This document shows positions 23,519 to 36,565 of a stretch of 64,000 nucleotides of DNA, piece after piece (position 1 is the first letter of the stretch; the number at the start of each line of letters is the position of its first letter). Below the pieces are notes generated by a model. The model saw only the letters and a program-made list of their open reading frames with translations. It did not search any database and was not told where the DNA came from. This DNA is from Aquatica leii (taxonomy: Eukaryota > Arthropoda > Insecta > Coleoptera > Lampyridae), in the NCBI GenBank assembly GCA_035610365.1, contig CM069433.1, positions 81,130,236 through 81,194,235 of the forward strand. Reading direction: 5' to 3'. Made by a program: the position numbers and the translations under genes.

Positions 23519-23824
23519 CTAAAACAACTGTGTGTTGAATTTATTTAATATATCTAAATGTAGTGATATAAAAGAATGCTCGGCAGCTAAGTGGAGGAAG
23601 TGACCAAATAAGTAAGTAATAAGTATTGCGTAAGAAACTGATAACACGTACGTGACGCAACTTGCATTTTGGCTACAAATACATACAATTGTTTGTAATA
23701 TTTCTGTATCAACAATGTTATAATTTAAAATTTTGTTAAATTTAGAATAATCTATGAAAAGTTTAACTACATCAGATCTTGCCCTAATTAACAGCAATTG
23801 TGTTTTTGCATATACGTTTTCCAT
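23519..23824 (-). CDS. Unsupported hypothetical frame (101 aa)
   Basis: This frame is longer than expected by chance in such AT-rich DNA and has a hydrophobic middle (YVLSVSYAILITYLFGHFLH), possibly one membrane segment. No family is recognised, and no splice or polyadenylation context supports it. I list it only as a weak possibility. Confidence 0.15.
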   Translation of the reverse strand: MENVYAKTQLLLIRARSDVVKLFIDYSKFNKILNYNIVDTEILQTIVCICSQNASCVTYVLSVSYAILITYLFGHFLHLAAEHSFISLHLDILNKFNTQLF

Positions 23825-24059
23825 AACGAAAAGTGTTTTTTTATGCGCCTGAAAATTACTTGACTATCAAATCGGTAAAGGCGTACCTTACTTTCGTTTT
23901 GTACGATGTCACGTGACAAGTTCTTATTTTGCGAGAAGTCTACCGTTCTATGTAAATGTTAACGTAATAGTATTCTTTTCTGGGTGAAATATATAACACA
24001 CAAAATATTTTGTCGACTTACACATTGCTTAAATTATTTATGGCGGTATATTACTAATA

Positions 24060-27000
24060 ATAATAATAAGATCAAGTTGTCAGAATGTAGAGTTTTTGGT
24101 TTTGACAATACTTCTCTGATATATATTACATTCTAATGGCTTTGGTTATAATTATCAGAATAATTTAGAACAATATTCTCAAGATACCAATTAGATACCA
24201 AAAGCTAGAAAGACTTCGGTGTCAATTACGTTATTAGAGTAAGATATATACAGAATTTTAAGAAGTTTGTGTGAACCAAATCTACCGATGGCAAAATCAT
24301 ATAAACAGTTGGTAGAATTATCAAAAAAATCAGTTTTAACTACGCGTTTCTATATACCGTAACTCAATTGGATAATCTCAAACAAACAAACGAGAACATA
24401 AGTGATTGGACTTAAAAGTTGCACGTGTTCTAAATGTGATTTTGGTGCTCAATTAACCGAGCGCGTCAAGATCAAATTTGTTAGAATGAAATCCGGTGTA
24501 ATCTTATATCGACTTGCGAGGAAGTACCTACTAAAAAGTTAAACGAATTAGCGGTCATTGCTTTGAGTAAAGAAGCGGTTTTAAGTCAATCATACAAAGC
24601 AATAGAAGTTCCAATAAATAAAGTGAAAAATGTTCCTACAAAAATGATAAAGGAAAAGCGATGCAATTCATCAGTAAAGCAAGTAAGAAAAGATTAAAAA
24701 AGATGGTGTGGTAAATGATACTAATCCTTTATATTTTCACTGCAATAAAGGTATCCATGTGTTTGCTAAATGTAAATTTATTTTTGTTAGAAATGTAAAA
24801 AAAGAGCTCATCTTGCAGATGCCTGTACTAAAAAATGTTAAAACATGCACTTTTTAGAACTAAATTCAGAATTTATAAATTCATAAGTTGTTGATATGTT
24901 TAAAATTAATGCTAATTATAATTTTTGGTATGAACCAATTTATGTAAAAGCTTCACTAAATGACGTACCATTGCAAATAGAGTTGGATACAGGACCGGGT
25001 ATTTCTTGCATTCCTTATTCGTTATACATTAAAGAATTTTCCCATTTCTGTTTAATCGAAATCAATTCGACTAAACACATACGATAACAACATTATTTTT
25101 CCGATTGGAGATAAATAATTTAGAAAAAGTATGCGAACTAATAGTTATAGAGAGCGGATGTAAATTATTAAATGGGAGAAATTTGTTGCACATTTTTCAA
25201 ATCAAAGTAGATAATTTAATACATATTAATGTAATTAATAAAATTGAAAAATTAGAAAGTCTATTAGAGGAATACAAAGAATTATTTAAAGATAAATTAG
25301 GTTCTTACAAATCTAAAATTAGATTAGATATAGATTCAAATACAAATCCAACTTTTTACAAGCCTAATTCTTTATGAGGTATACCACTCGTTATAGTATT
25401 CAAGCCGGATGATAAAAACATAAGATTATGCGCTAATTATAAAATTACTGTAAACAAATATCTTAAAAACGTGAATTATTTATTATCTAGAATTGAAACG
25501 ATTTCCAATGTTTTGCAAGGTGGAACTCATTTTAGTAAATTAAATGTAAAAAATGCTTATAAAAAATTTATTTTAGACTAGGAAACTACAATGTTGTTGG
25601 CATGTACCGAACAAGAAATTTACAAGATAAATAGATTACCTTATGGTTATGGCTTGCTCAATTTTTGGTAAGAAAGTTTTGACAGGTAAAGTTAATTTTT
25701 TTGATAACATAGTATTAACTGGTAAAACTAAAAATGAGCATTTTAAAAATCTAACTGAGGTATTGCAAAAATTTGAGTTTTGTTTAAACAAAGATAAATG
25801 TAATTTTTTCTAAGATCGTATAGATTATTTTGGGCATATTATTACACCAAAAAGATTAAAAAAGCAAAATTAATGATATTATAGATTGTAATGTGCCTAA
25901 AACAATATCAGAAATGAAAGCGTTTCTTGGGATGGTGAATTATTATTCCAAATTTAGACATTCATTATCAATACTAAAACCGATGTAAACAGTTTGGAAA
26001 AAAATGTTAAGTTTGAATGGACGATACAAGCTCAAAACGCCTTTGAGTTAGCAAAAAAAGAAGTAATGTCTGAGAAAGTACTAATGCACTGTAATCCGGA
26101 TAAAAGCGTTAGATTTAACTGTGATGCTAGTAGTGCTGGTATTTGACGCATGTTTATGTCACGTTTTAAATAATAGTAGAAAAAAACCAGTTTGTTTTAT
26201 TTCTAATGTTTTTATTAAAAGTTAAAAAAATTATCCTGTTATTCACAAAGAAGCACTGAGTATCGTTTGATATGTACAAAAACTTCATCAATATCTAGCA
26301 AGAAGGGATTTTGAGATTGTATCTGATCATAAAACATTAAAAACGTTAGGAAAGTCTACATCTTTACCTCAAATGGCAGCTGATAGAGTTAAAAACTGGT
26401 CATTATTTTTGTCAAATTTTGGTCACACTTTTAGATACATAAAAGGTATAAACAATGTTAGGGCTGATATGTTGTCAAGATTACCAGTGCAAACTAACGT
26501 TCCGAATTCAATTTCTTACAAATGCTCAAAATTTGTAAAAAACGTTAATGTCATTGATATTAATAAAATTAGAACAAAAAAGAAAAGGATTTAATTTTGG
26601 GTGAAGTGTTTAATTTTGTGCAATACGGTTTTCTTAGAATAATAGATGAAATTTATAAGCCTTTCAATTTAAGAAAAGACGGGTTATTTATTCATAATGA
26701 TGTAATTATGTGGGGATATAGAGTCGATATTCTTATACAACTTCAAAAATTTATAATTGACAAACTGCAGGCAAACTGTGAAAAAACTGTTAAAATGAAA
26801 ATGACTGCTAAATTTTATTTTTGGTAGCTTCCTTTAAATGCAGACATAGAAAATAAAGCAGATAAATGTGAAATTTGTATGAAAGCTAGACCTGAACCGT
26901 TAAAAGCAACAGTTAAACCGCGGAGTAAAAGTGGTAGAGTATACGACATAATCCATTACGTTTTTTTGAGTCCATTTAAGAATAAAATAATGTTAGTTAT

Positions 27001-27210
27001 AATAATTTTTTTTTCAAAATAGATAGTTTTTATACTGAAAAAACTGATGCGGTAGAATCAAAAAATACTATTAATCAAAGTAATTGTAAAAAAGAACGCT
27101 TCCAGATGGGTCTTAGTTTAAAAAAATAAGCTTTTGGTTTAGGTGATACTTTTTCGATATGTATTACATTGTAGTAGCGTTGGTTATAACTAGCAGAATA
27201 GATTATTAAG
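24060..27210 (+). mobile_element. Ty3/gypsy LTR retrotransposon fossil
   Basis: An old, broken element read on the + strand. Parts in order: a short LTR-like remnant (about 24,088-24,165), zinc-knuckle remains (about 24,730-24,840), a protease with a DTG site (near 24,985), reverse transcriptase (about 25,380-25,870), RNase H (about 26,090-26,500) and the start of the integrase with its zinc-binding region (about 26,600-27,030). A second LTR-like remnant at about 27,128-27,205 matches the first over some 75 bp with clear divergence, which suggests considerable age. The integrase is incomplete and the element carries many breaks. The RNase H end (FGHTFRYIKGINNVRADMLS) is the best preserved part. 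Confidence 0.8.
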
Positions 27211-27439
27211 TTTATCTGTTTTTTTATAATCATCATCGGCTGTTGTTTATGTTACATTTATGAATAAACAAACAAATCAAAAATATAATTTTTAACAACA
27301 AATTTTTTTATTAATGTAATGTAATATAATTGCGTACAATATCTGAGGATTAGAATTTAGGGAATATTTAAAAAATATTTTTACTCTATTCAATGTGTTT
27401 ATTAGAAAAAGACCTATTATTAAAGTTTAAACATTTTTT

Positions 27440-28455
27440 TTGTGAATATAAATTATTTATGATACCTGCAGTTAAAATAGCAAAATGTGGATGCGCAAGT
27501 GGGGGGTCAATTAAAAATAGTTTAATTGATAACAATCATGTTCAATCAACGTTTCAAATTAAGTTGTAGTACTCGAAGTTGTAACTAAACCAAACCGTTT
27601 CTTTATAGTACTTATATATTTACCTCGATATTTATTGTAATCATCGGCTATAAGACTTTGAAATATTGTTTAAATTTATTGAAGAATATCAAAATTTGCA
27701 ATTCTTACTAATAGAAGATTTTAATTGTGGAATAAATACTGGTCAGGTTGTTTCAAAGAAGTTATTCCATTGGTTACAATCTAACAGAAATTCTAAAGAT
27801 AATGTAAAGAATTTAAAGGGGAAACAGGTTCTATCTTTTTTAGAAGATTTTAGTTTTGTATTGTTAAATGGGCGCTCAATGGAAGATTTAAAAGGCAACT
27901 TTACTTTTTTTGAGGCAAATGGTATTTCAGTTATAGATCTGTGTGATGTTAGTTATAAGCTATTATCATGTATACGTTCTTTTAAAGTAGACACGCAGTA
28001 TTTCTTAGATCATCTCCTTATTATTTTAGCATGTATTGTTAGTAAATAATGAGCACCCAAACTTAAAGATAATTATCTTAAGGAAATAGACTTTTTAATA
28101 AGTGAAAATTTTGATCAGTTAGTTATAAAGGTATACAAAAAATAACCGAAATAATTAAAAAAGTTGCACATAAATACTACTACAAAACTAAATAGTTTGA
28201 TAGTGAATATATATACATATATAGAAAAACTAACTATAAACCAATCAAAACTTCTTATTTAAACTTAATAAACGTTATAAAAAATTATTAATTTAAAAGA
28301 AAAACATTGCATGGAAGATATCACAAAATTGATGAATGTTAAGGCGCTAAAGAGTTCTAGAATTTAACGCGACATTTTCGATCAGATAACTTTTGTTTTG
28401 ATCAAAATATTTTTACTACAAAATGGAACAATTACTTCAAACAGTTACTAAGCCT
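27440..28455 (+). pseudogene. LINE endonuclease and pre-RT fragment
   Basis: This is the N-terminal part of a non-LTR retrotransposon ORF2 with an exonuclease-endonuclease-phosphatase fold. Visible segments are IPAVKIAKCGCASGGS, then FKFIEEYQNLQFLLIEDF with FNCGI (family: GDFNxRxG), then FVLLNGRSMEDLKGNFTF, then ISVIDLCDVS and a degraded DHLLI (family: SDHLPI). The 127-codon frame at 27,666-28,046 carries most of this. Downstream the linker to the RT can be read in shifted frames (IIKKVAHKYYYKT, LHGRYHKIDEC, then TTKWNNYFKQLL). The RT itself is absent. In the DFN motif the usual Gly before Asp is Glu. There are several stops and shifts. It is a different LINE family from the I-clade element at 36-42 kb. 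Confidence 0.72.
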
Positions 28456-31204
28456 ATTAGTAACTGCTATATAAGAACAGTTTATACTAAACCTTTTATA
28501 TAGTTTAAATAACTGATGTAAAAACTACTTTAGGTCCTTACTAAGACAACAACAATACATATTTTTAACCGATTTTTTTTCAGATTAAATTACTATTATT
28601 CGTGAAATCGACAACCTCTATGATCAAAATCGTAAAAAGTCATAAAATACTAATATCAAACTATTTATATAATTTAATTTGTATTCGATTTCTTTGAGTT
28701 TTTAACTTTTTTAACCTAATTAGAAAAAAATTGATCAAATCTATTGTGCACGTTTTATTGTGTCATCTTCTGTATTAAGAAACTATGAATTGCATTTTTT
28801 ATTTTAGTGTATTTATTATAGGACAGTTTTGTGATCTTAGACCCAAAAAATTTAATTAAGCGTTTTTCGGCTCTTTGACTGTAACATGTTTGTATTTCTT
28901 TTCATTTTTTATTTAATCCATTCTAACTTATATTATATATTTATAACTATTGTTTAAAACCGTTTTTTATTAATGTTTTAAGTAACGTTTTATGTAAAAT
29001 ATTAAAAAAAAGAAATTATCAATTAATGTTAAAAACAATACCTATTAAAAAAGCTATACAAATATTTTTATAAAACTATGTTTTTAAAATCTATATATTA
29101 TTTATTTGACGAAGACAAATAATTTTTTATTATTGTTTAATTTAGCATAAATATTTTATTTAATACCACTAGTAATATTACCTCAATACCAGCTGCAATT
29201 ACAACAAATCTGTCAACTGCAACGATTACACAGTTTGAACTTAATTGTACAAAAATAAATTATACTGTATTTGTTGAGTTACATATTCAATTGTAAAAGC
29301 AAATTAGTTCATATTATATTCTATAGAACTACCGTTTGTAAAGGTTTGTTGTTTTATTCAGAAACGTTTTAAATATAATTGTGATGGCAAATAAAAATAA
29401 AAATTGCTACAAGAAAATATAAAAGTTACAAAACCCGTTAATTCCTACATAGTAACTAAGTGTGCATAAGAACTGTTTATGAAAACTATTTTAAAAAATT
29501 AATTTATATTGTTAAAATTCACAATTGTTTTTTGTTTAAACTATAATGAGTTATAGTAATATTATTTTTATAACAATACGTGTAAATAATTTTTTAAACA
29601 CATGTTTAGCTAGATATACGACAATACTTTACAACATATTGATTAGAAAATACGTTATTAGTTGAAATAATGTATAACTTAAACTCGATGTTTTTAAAAT
29701 ATGTTTTTAAAAACTTAATTAAAACAAAACAAAATCATAATAAAAGCTTATTTATATGCGAAAGTATAAAGTTATTTTATATTATAACGATCGATATGTT
29801 TAGAAGGATGTCATGAGTAATACATTAAAAATTTAATGGTTTTTCCCACTTGTCAAGCCAGTGACAAAATTAAATTCAGTTATCACGCAATTTAGAAACG
29901 CCCTTCTTATAAAAGATTTGACTCGACCTAAAAAGAAAAATCTATTCGCGTTTGCGACAAGTTAATAAATATCTGATGATAATTTAACTTTGCCTTTTCA
30001 TGCACGTAACTTTTCAAACAAAGGTTTTGTCAACTAATTTTACGGCTTTTGGTGTTCTTTTGTTTACATTTATTTATAAAGTCTTGCATACTAAGTTAAT
30101 ATATTCTTTTTGTTTTGTTTGAGCAAGTGCTGTACAAACATAAGAAAATTTAAGAAACATAATAATGTTGGCAGATCTATACCAAATTGTTCTTATTGTG
30201 TCTGTATTTATTACTATACGCTTCATTATAATTTTAATCTCAAACATTATATTATTAAAAAGATTACAGTAAGTGGAGTATAAGTGCACTGTAAGTAATA
30301 ACGCAAGGACTTAATCCTTAATACACCTAACGAGTGATAAATAATAATCCCCTTCAGAAAGTAATCACATTAGTAGATAAATTAAAAGGTTTATTTTTTC
30401 GGTTAATATTTTAATCTTGTTAGAAAAGTTAATATAGACTTAAAGCAAAGATGAAAAATATATATAAAAATATGTGTAGTAATATACTGTAGTCATGTGG
30501 TTCGATTCGTGGTGCGTGATGTGAATTTTTCTATATACGACGTAAGCACATATTTCAATGTAACCTGACTACTGCACGGAAAAGACATTAAGGTTTCAAA
30601 ATACATCAACGTTTAAACTCTTGAGAAAAACAAATTTCTTTTCAATCATAATATTTTTTTTTCTAAGACGTAAAGTTTAATATACATGTCTAGGTAGTGT
30701 TAAATGTAATTTATAAAAGCTAAGCTTTATAGTGATTTGTTGCTTAAAAATATTCTGGTAAATCATTATAAAAACCATTTAAAAATAACAATAGAACAAA
30801 ATAAGAACAATAAATATATGTATAAATTTACACTAAGACTGAGCAACTTTCAATTTTATAAATTGAATTGAAACCAAAAATTTTATATATTCTTAATCAC
30901 AAGGAAGTATATAAAAAAACATGTTTATATAATACATCGTTGCTATCACTATAAATAAAAGTAAAAAATTGAAATAGTCAAAATAATGTTATTTTAATAA
31001 TATTTTAGTAAAAACAATATATTACATTAACTTTTACAAATCAATATATGGACAAGATATTGTTACACTTTTTCATACTTACAAACATAATTATTAACGA
31101 AAAGCAAGAATTTTTTTCAAATATCTTATTATATAACTTCCTGCAATTAATTTTGTTTAATTTTTGTATTAAAAAATAACGGTAACTGTAATATAAATTA
31201 TACT
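28456..31204. other. AT-rich stretch, no gene seen
   Basis: I see no supported gene across this 2.7 kb. A tRNA B-box-like GGTTCGATTC occurs at about 30,500 without a convincing A box. The frame at 30,074-30,289 (-) shows no motif. Confidence 0.45.
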
Positions 31205-33170
31205 TTATAAACATTAATTTAGTTTGACGTATGTAGGACGCTGGTTATAACGTTTTCCAGTCGTCAGGTATGCTCGAGACAATTTATCATGAATATGAGT
31301 GCGTAGCTTGTTGTAGAGAGAAAGAGAAGAAAGTTCTGTAAGTGCTTTATGCGAAGAAAGTTTACCAAAGAGACTACCCGCAATAGCTTCTTCTCTATGA
31401 ACTCTATTGATCCGTTCAGCCGGATTCACTTGAGAATAATATTTAGCAGTAAACAAGATTGTCGTACTATAAGATGAACAAAGTTTGTTAAAATTTTTAC
31501 TTAGAAACTGAACTTAACTATTAGTAATCAAGCATTGCAGAGCACAAAAAACTTAGTCTTTCATGACCATGCAAGTGAATAAGGCAATTGCAGAGCGGAA
31601 GAAAAAGAATAAAGAAAATTCAGTATTGCATTCGGCAATACTACTAGGATATAACAGTGACCTTTAGACGAACAAGAAAGAGAACCAACAAATCACAATA
31701 CAGTATAAATAATAAGGGTTAGACAACATTGCACGAGAGGAAAAGAAACCTGGAAGAGAGAGTTGCGGAAATTTGAGTAGAATAAAGCGAAAATCTTCGA
31801 CTATAGCGAGAAAAACCCGAACGCATTCTTGGCCAATAATATTATTGTAGAATCCTTGTTTTGGCCTTAGTCGCGCCGTAATGTCCAGCACGATGTTCCC
31901 CAATAACTTTCCAAAGCAGAGAGTTTATGCGAAGCGGCCAAAAAACGACTAGATAGATTATTGTTCACACACCAATTGAATGAAGAGAAAGAAGTAAAGG
32001 GGAGTCCAAAAAACAATATTGATGAAAGGAGCCGAACGAGAAAGAACATCAGGTGCTACTCTGTGTATAGTAAAGTCATATTGTTGTAATCTAAGCATTA
32101 ATCTACCACTAAAATTTTATAATAGATTCAACCAGAGAAAAGAGCTATGATCTGTGATGACGGTAAAATGAGTTCCTTCCATGTAATCTCGGAACTTCTC
32201 AATAACCCTCAACACTGCTAGTCATTTGTTTTCGGTAGTAGAATAATTCCTTTTGGCTTTTAGCGAACGACTAAAATAAGTAACCACTCTTTTGCCTTCG
32301 AAAGTCTCTTGGCTCGTTACAACACCTAATCCAAAGTCAAAAGCATCCGTCTGCACGACAAAAAGCAGAGAAAAATCAAAACAAGAAAAAATAGGCGAAG
32401 ATACCAATTCATTTTGCAAAAAAAGAAAATCAGCTTTACACTCCGGTGTTGAAACAAGAGATGCATTTTTTCTAGTTAGACAGCAAAAGTCAAAGAAGAA
32501 AAGTTAAGTATAAATCTTGGATATAAAATATCCATACCAATGAGTCGGGAATCCTCAGTAATCCTCGGAGAAGTAAGGTTTATGATAGCAGTTCGTTTGC
32601 TGTTTGCTACGAAAGCCAGTTAATTTAATTTAACTAAGCAAAAGAAACATTTTTCGCAGTCCAACAGCAAACAATCGCCCTAAAACTTGCAGTAAGAGGT
32701 TCATATGCTTCTCAAAAGTAGACAAAACGATGATAATGTCGTCGAGATAAGCAATGCAGTGAGGTTCCAAACTCCCATGACCTTGTTTATTAACTTTTGA
32801 AAAATAGCTGGGGCATTTTGCAGCCTGAAAGACATCCTAGTAAACTAAAATGATTTACGGCATTGTATCGTAAAAGCAGATGGTTTTGATTTAACAGTAA
32901 GAAAAATTTGCCAGTAGGTAGACCGTTTTTTTTTTGGTGTAACCTGTAAGAAAAAGAGGATAGTAGCACTGCTTGAATGGTTTAGCTTTAATGCATATAC
33001 GATGTTGTACAAGCAAAGAACAGCCTAATCCCGATGGTTGGTTCGTAAAAACATAATCGACTAAGGTGTTCAATTTGGGACGTTGTGCAGAAGAACGATT
33101 CTTACTAGACTAAAATGCAAATTGACATTGACAGAACTTAAGGAAATATCCGTAGCAAAGCTCCACTGAC
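31205..33170 (-). mobile_element. Ty3/gypsy LTR retrotransposon fossil, opposite strand
   Basis: A broken, 5'-truncated element on the - strand. Reading along that strand come the start of the reverse transcriptase (HRICIKAKPFKQCYYPL, near 32,990), the RT core with a YLDD site (near 32,740), RNase H (VQTDAFDFGLGVV and RNYSTTENK, 32,220-32,420) and integrase remains, ending in YYSQVNPAERINRV near 31,420. No LTR is identified at either side. It differs in sequence from the fossil at 24-27 kb and belongs to another gypsy lineage. It has several breaks. Its upstream edge meets a Penelope fragment on the other strand at about 33,170. Confidence 0.78.
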
Positions 33171-33665
33171 CGGTTTGGAAGTTCGAGCAAAATCTATTGC
33201 ACGCCAAAAATCAATACTAACAGCAATTTTAACGAAAAGTTTAAACTTTACTGTAACAAATCGATACCAAAGAAAAAGTGACTTTATTGGAAAGCACATT
33301 TATAACATTATCCCAACACATTCAAAAAGAGGTGTAAAAGTTAAAGCAACCGATGTACTAAAGAAATCTACAGCATCTAGATTTAACATCAATCAAAATG
33401 AAAAAAATTCTCTAACAGAACTCATCCCTATATTACCAGCTGACAAAGGAAATTGTAACAATAGCACCAGAAATTCCATGAACAAAATCGATACACTGCT
33501 ATAGGATCTTCCATACAAACGTCAAAAAAAATCCAATAAAAAAGATAAAAAATTTACTCCGCTGTAAAATCCGCAAGTACGATCCCAGAATCTCAGACAA
33601 CACGCCTAATTTCTGCAGACGGTTTTCAAAAATCCACAAACTAATGGTACCGTTTTGCCTTAATA
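33171..33665 (+). pseudogene. Penelope-like element fragment (pre-RT region)
   Basis: The 109-codon frame at 33,175-33,501 ends with NSLTELIPILPADKGNC, the hallmark LPADKGN motif that precedes the reverse transcriptase of Penelope-like elements. The part before it (LTKSLNFTVTNRYQRKSD) corresponds to the family's LNxGLNFAVxPxx segment. After a break, IEKK-like and FSKIHKLMVPF peptides continue in another frame to about 33,660, corresponding to the LYGLPKIHKPxxPLRPI region. The catalytic RT motifs and the GIY-YIG endonuclease are absent. The fragment stops about 30 bp before a MITE. Confidence 0.72.
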
Positions 33666-33695
33666 TTTTTTATTAGATGAAAAATATTGTAAATA

Positions 33696-34066
33696 CACCT
33701 ATCCCTCGATTTACACGGTAGATACGTTCCTGAGAAAAACGTGTAAACCGAAAATTAAAAATTTTCAAGTCAAAACCGTGTAACTCGAAAAGCTTGCAGA
33801 AAATGCATAATTTTGCTATTTAACAGTTGTGACTTTTTTCAATATTTTTAGGTGTACACAGAAATAAAAATAAAATGCATTGACAGGTTAATATATGTAA
33901 TATATTACGGAAACACTGGTTTTTATTTGAGATGTGTACGCAGCGCACGTGTTCAATCACAGTAGCGTTTAGTAGAGTGCGATAAAAACAAAAAAAAACT
34001 TATTTGGAAAACCGTGTAAAAGCGAAAACGTGTAAAACAAGTACCGTGTAAATCGAGGGATAGGTG
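33696..34066. mobile_element. Tigger-like MITE with 25-bp perfect TIRs
   Basis: The ends are exact inverted repeats over 25 bp. The first 20 are CACCTATCCCTCGATTTACA at the left, with the reverse complement at the right, ending at 34,066. Each end is bordered by TA (33,694-33,695 and 34,067-34,068), the target duplication of Tc1/mariner relatives. The 371-bp interior has no coding frame and carries further internal copies of the CGTGTAAAnCGAAAA-like subterminal motif. The TCCCTCGATTTA sequence resembles Tigger/pogo termini. Intact ends suggest a comparatively recent insertion. Confidence 0.88.
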
Positions 34067-34068
34067 TA

Positions 34069-36463
34069 TAATTAAAATGTATTTTTTTATATATTCTATT
34101 TTTTACATGATTTTATTTGCATGTTTTGTTTTACTAATCGATGTGTTAATGCTTGCACGTCTAAAAAATTAATTGTATCTAGTCTACAATCTTGTATTAA
34201 TTTTGTAGTTTTTTTTTTCTTTGTTATCTTGGAAAACTCATTATAGACTTTACAAGATCTACGCTTTTTTCATCCTGAAAATGTAGATACTTCTGGTGTA
34301 GATCCGTCTGTATTATCAAAATCAACGTCTTTAACCAAGCTTGCTTACTGGATATGAAAATCGGTGTTTTTTTAATGCTACAGTCAATTCGGATTTAAAT
34401 GTAGACAATAATGTTTTTTGTATATTAGCTTTGATGCAAGCAAATTGCATTTCAGTTAGATTGTAATTGTTAAACAATATATGCTTTCAATGTTCAACAA
34501 ATTTAATTTTTATTACAAACGTTTTATTTCAAGCTTAAATTATATTACACACACCAGTACTAATAGTATACTGTTGCTAATGTAATTTGCATTTTTTTTA
34601 TATACGTTTTGAAATGAAGGAACAAGTGCAAAACATGTACATATATGCAAAATTTATATAAATAAAAATGATAAATTAATTGGGAATATTATTTAAGTTA
34701 ATACCTTACCACAATTAATAATATTGATAGGTTACAGTTAGTAGTGTTTGTTTAGATCAGTACCGCAATTTAAAACAATAAATCCTTATATTTTGACTCT
34801 TATTTAACAAACACTTTATAAAGAAAACTATATTTATTCATTAATTTGATTGAATAACAAATGTTTTTACAGTTGTAGACACAATTTTATGAAAAGAACC
34901 AAATATTAATGTTAGTTTTGTTTTTACAGCGTTTTTTTTTTAAAGATATTTGTTTAAAAGGCGCACGTTGACGCAAAATTGTATTAGTGATTTTCAAAGT
35001 AGAAATTTCAACGATTATAAAGATTGTAATTTCTAGACCTAAAATCTAAGAAAAGTTAAATTGTGTTAAAGAGTTTGTTATGTTAAAAATGTTTGGTATG
35101 ATTTTTGTACCGTATAAGTTTCGCCCACTTTTCGCTACATCTAGAGTGGTAGCTGTCAACTGGGGTAAAACCATGTCTCCGTTGTCTGTGGTACGGTAAC
35201 GATCTAATATACAGGCCCGGCGAGGCTTTCATCTCTAAGTATATTTACGCATTCACGTTATGAATGGGTGTAGTACTTTTGCTGCTTATGTGACAGTCTT
35301 CTGGGGTAAGAATTGATTTGATTTTTGTGATTTAATTCGATTTTGTAGTAATTGTCATTAGCAAATTTTGAATACCCACGCGCATTTCATTGATGCAGAG
35401 ATATTAATATGAGAAAAAATTTTATGATGACGTCACAACTGTCGATGTAATAAAAAGGGTGTTACATCTACGTTGATTAAGGATATAAATTTGTACCTAT
35501 TAAATACTGCAATTGTAACCGTATTAGAAGACCAACTTACCAAAATATCTCTCAATTATCAAAATATTGCATATTTGTATTATATTTACTAATGTACATT
35601 TGTTTGTTCAGAATGCACAAGTTAGGTCGACAAGTATAATTTTATGTACGACGTGTTACACAACCAAAGGGGGCTTGTATCAACCATTATTGTCTGTGAT
35701 CTGTAGCTACATACTAACAATTGATTGCATTTATATAAATTTTCTTCGATTTGCTTTTCAAACCTCTATGTGATAAAATAAAATTATATTCGTGTTACAA
35801 CATGTGTGTTGTCATTTGTTCTCTTTTAGCTTATTTAGATTTAAGCGGTGTCTACCATTTTAGTTTATACAGTTTCTAACTGTTTTGGCGCTTTTTTAAT
35901 CTTAAGTTATAATTAGTACATCGAGACTTGCGTTGCGCTTGTCGATTCAACTTAGTTAGTTGCCAGCAATTAAATTACGAGAAAATCCTCGTAACATCTT
36001 GGCTTTAATTTTTTTTTGGAACAGTTAATAACTGTAAAAAATTAAACTTATACGGTTATATAGCAAGCACGTATAATTTTAAATTGACAAAACAAAAACA
36101 AAATCAACCATTTAAAAATTATTATAGAAGTTCAAAGTGTCACGTATAATAAAGATGTGTAGCAGATTTCTTTGACGTCAGAACTCAACAACTGGATATG
36201 ATATGACAAATGTTTGAACAAAACAGCCCTTGTAGATAACATTGTAATTGTAATTTTTGCAAATTTAATTTAGTTATTTTATTTAACCTTTGGTTTAATT
36301 TTTGCAGTGTTATCTATGCGCTCAAGCTTGTGACTCACCTACTTACCGTTATCCTTATTTATACACATTTGTACATACGTTATCTTTAATGGACATAATA
36401 CCTAAAAAAATACGAAATGTAACAAACATTAAAAAGAACTCAAAAAACGGCATCATAAAAAAA
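34069..36463. other. AT-rich stretch with one GC-richer patch
   Basis: No supported gene. A patch at about 35,105-35,310 (TTTCGCCCACTTTTCGCTAC to TTCTGGGGTAAG) is richer in G/C and has several CpG, but shows no open frame or TIR that I can identify. The frames at 35,567 and 36,302 (+) look like chance. Confidence 0.4.
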
Positions 36464-36473
36464 ATTTTTAGAA
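36464..36473. repeat. LINE target-site duplication, 3' side
   Basis: ATTTTTAGAA directly abuts the T-run that represents the LINE's poly-A tail and matches ATTTTTAGAA at 41,787-41,796, just beyond the other end of the element. Confidence 0.7.
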
Positions 36474-36499
36474 TTTTTTTTTTTTTTTTTTTTTTTTTT

Positions 36500-36565
36500 G
36501 ACCTTACCATCTAGGGTATTAGTCACGAAAAATATTGAATACATTTTACTTCTGAATGTGATACC
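36500..36565 (-). other. LINE 3' UTR
   Basis: The 66 nt between the ORF2 stop and the poly-A tail. This short 3' UTR has no internal repeats or hairpin that I can see. Confidence 0.6.

Noticed and set aside
30480-30560. tRNA-like B box GGTTCGATTC
   Set aside because: No matching A box, cloverleaf or SINE tail could be found around it.
31664-32049. Two overlapping minus-strand frames as separate genes
   Set aside because: They fall inside the gypsy fossil and are parts or shadows of its RNase H to integrase region.
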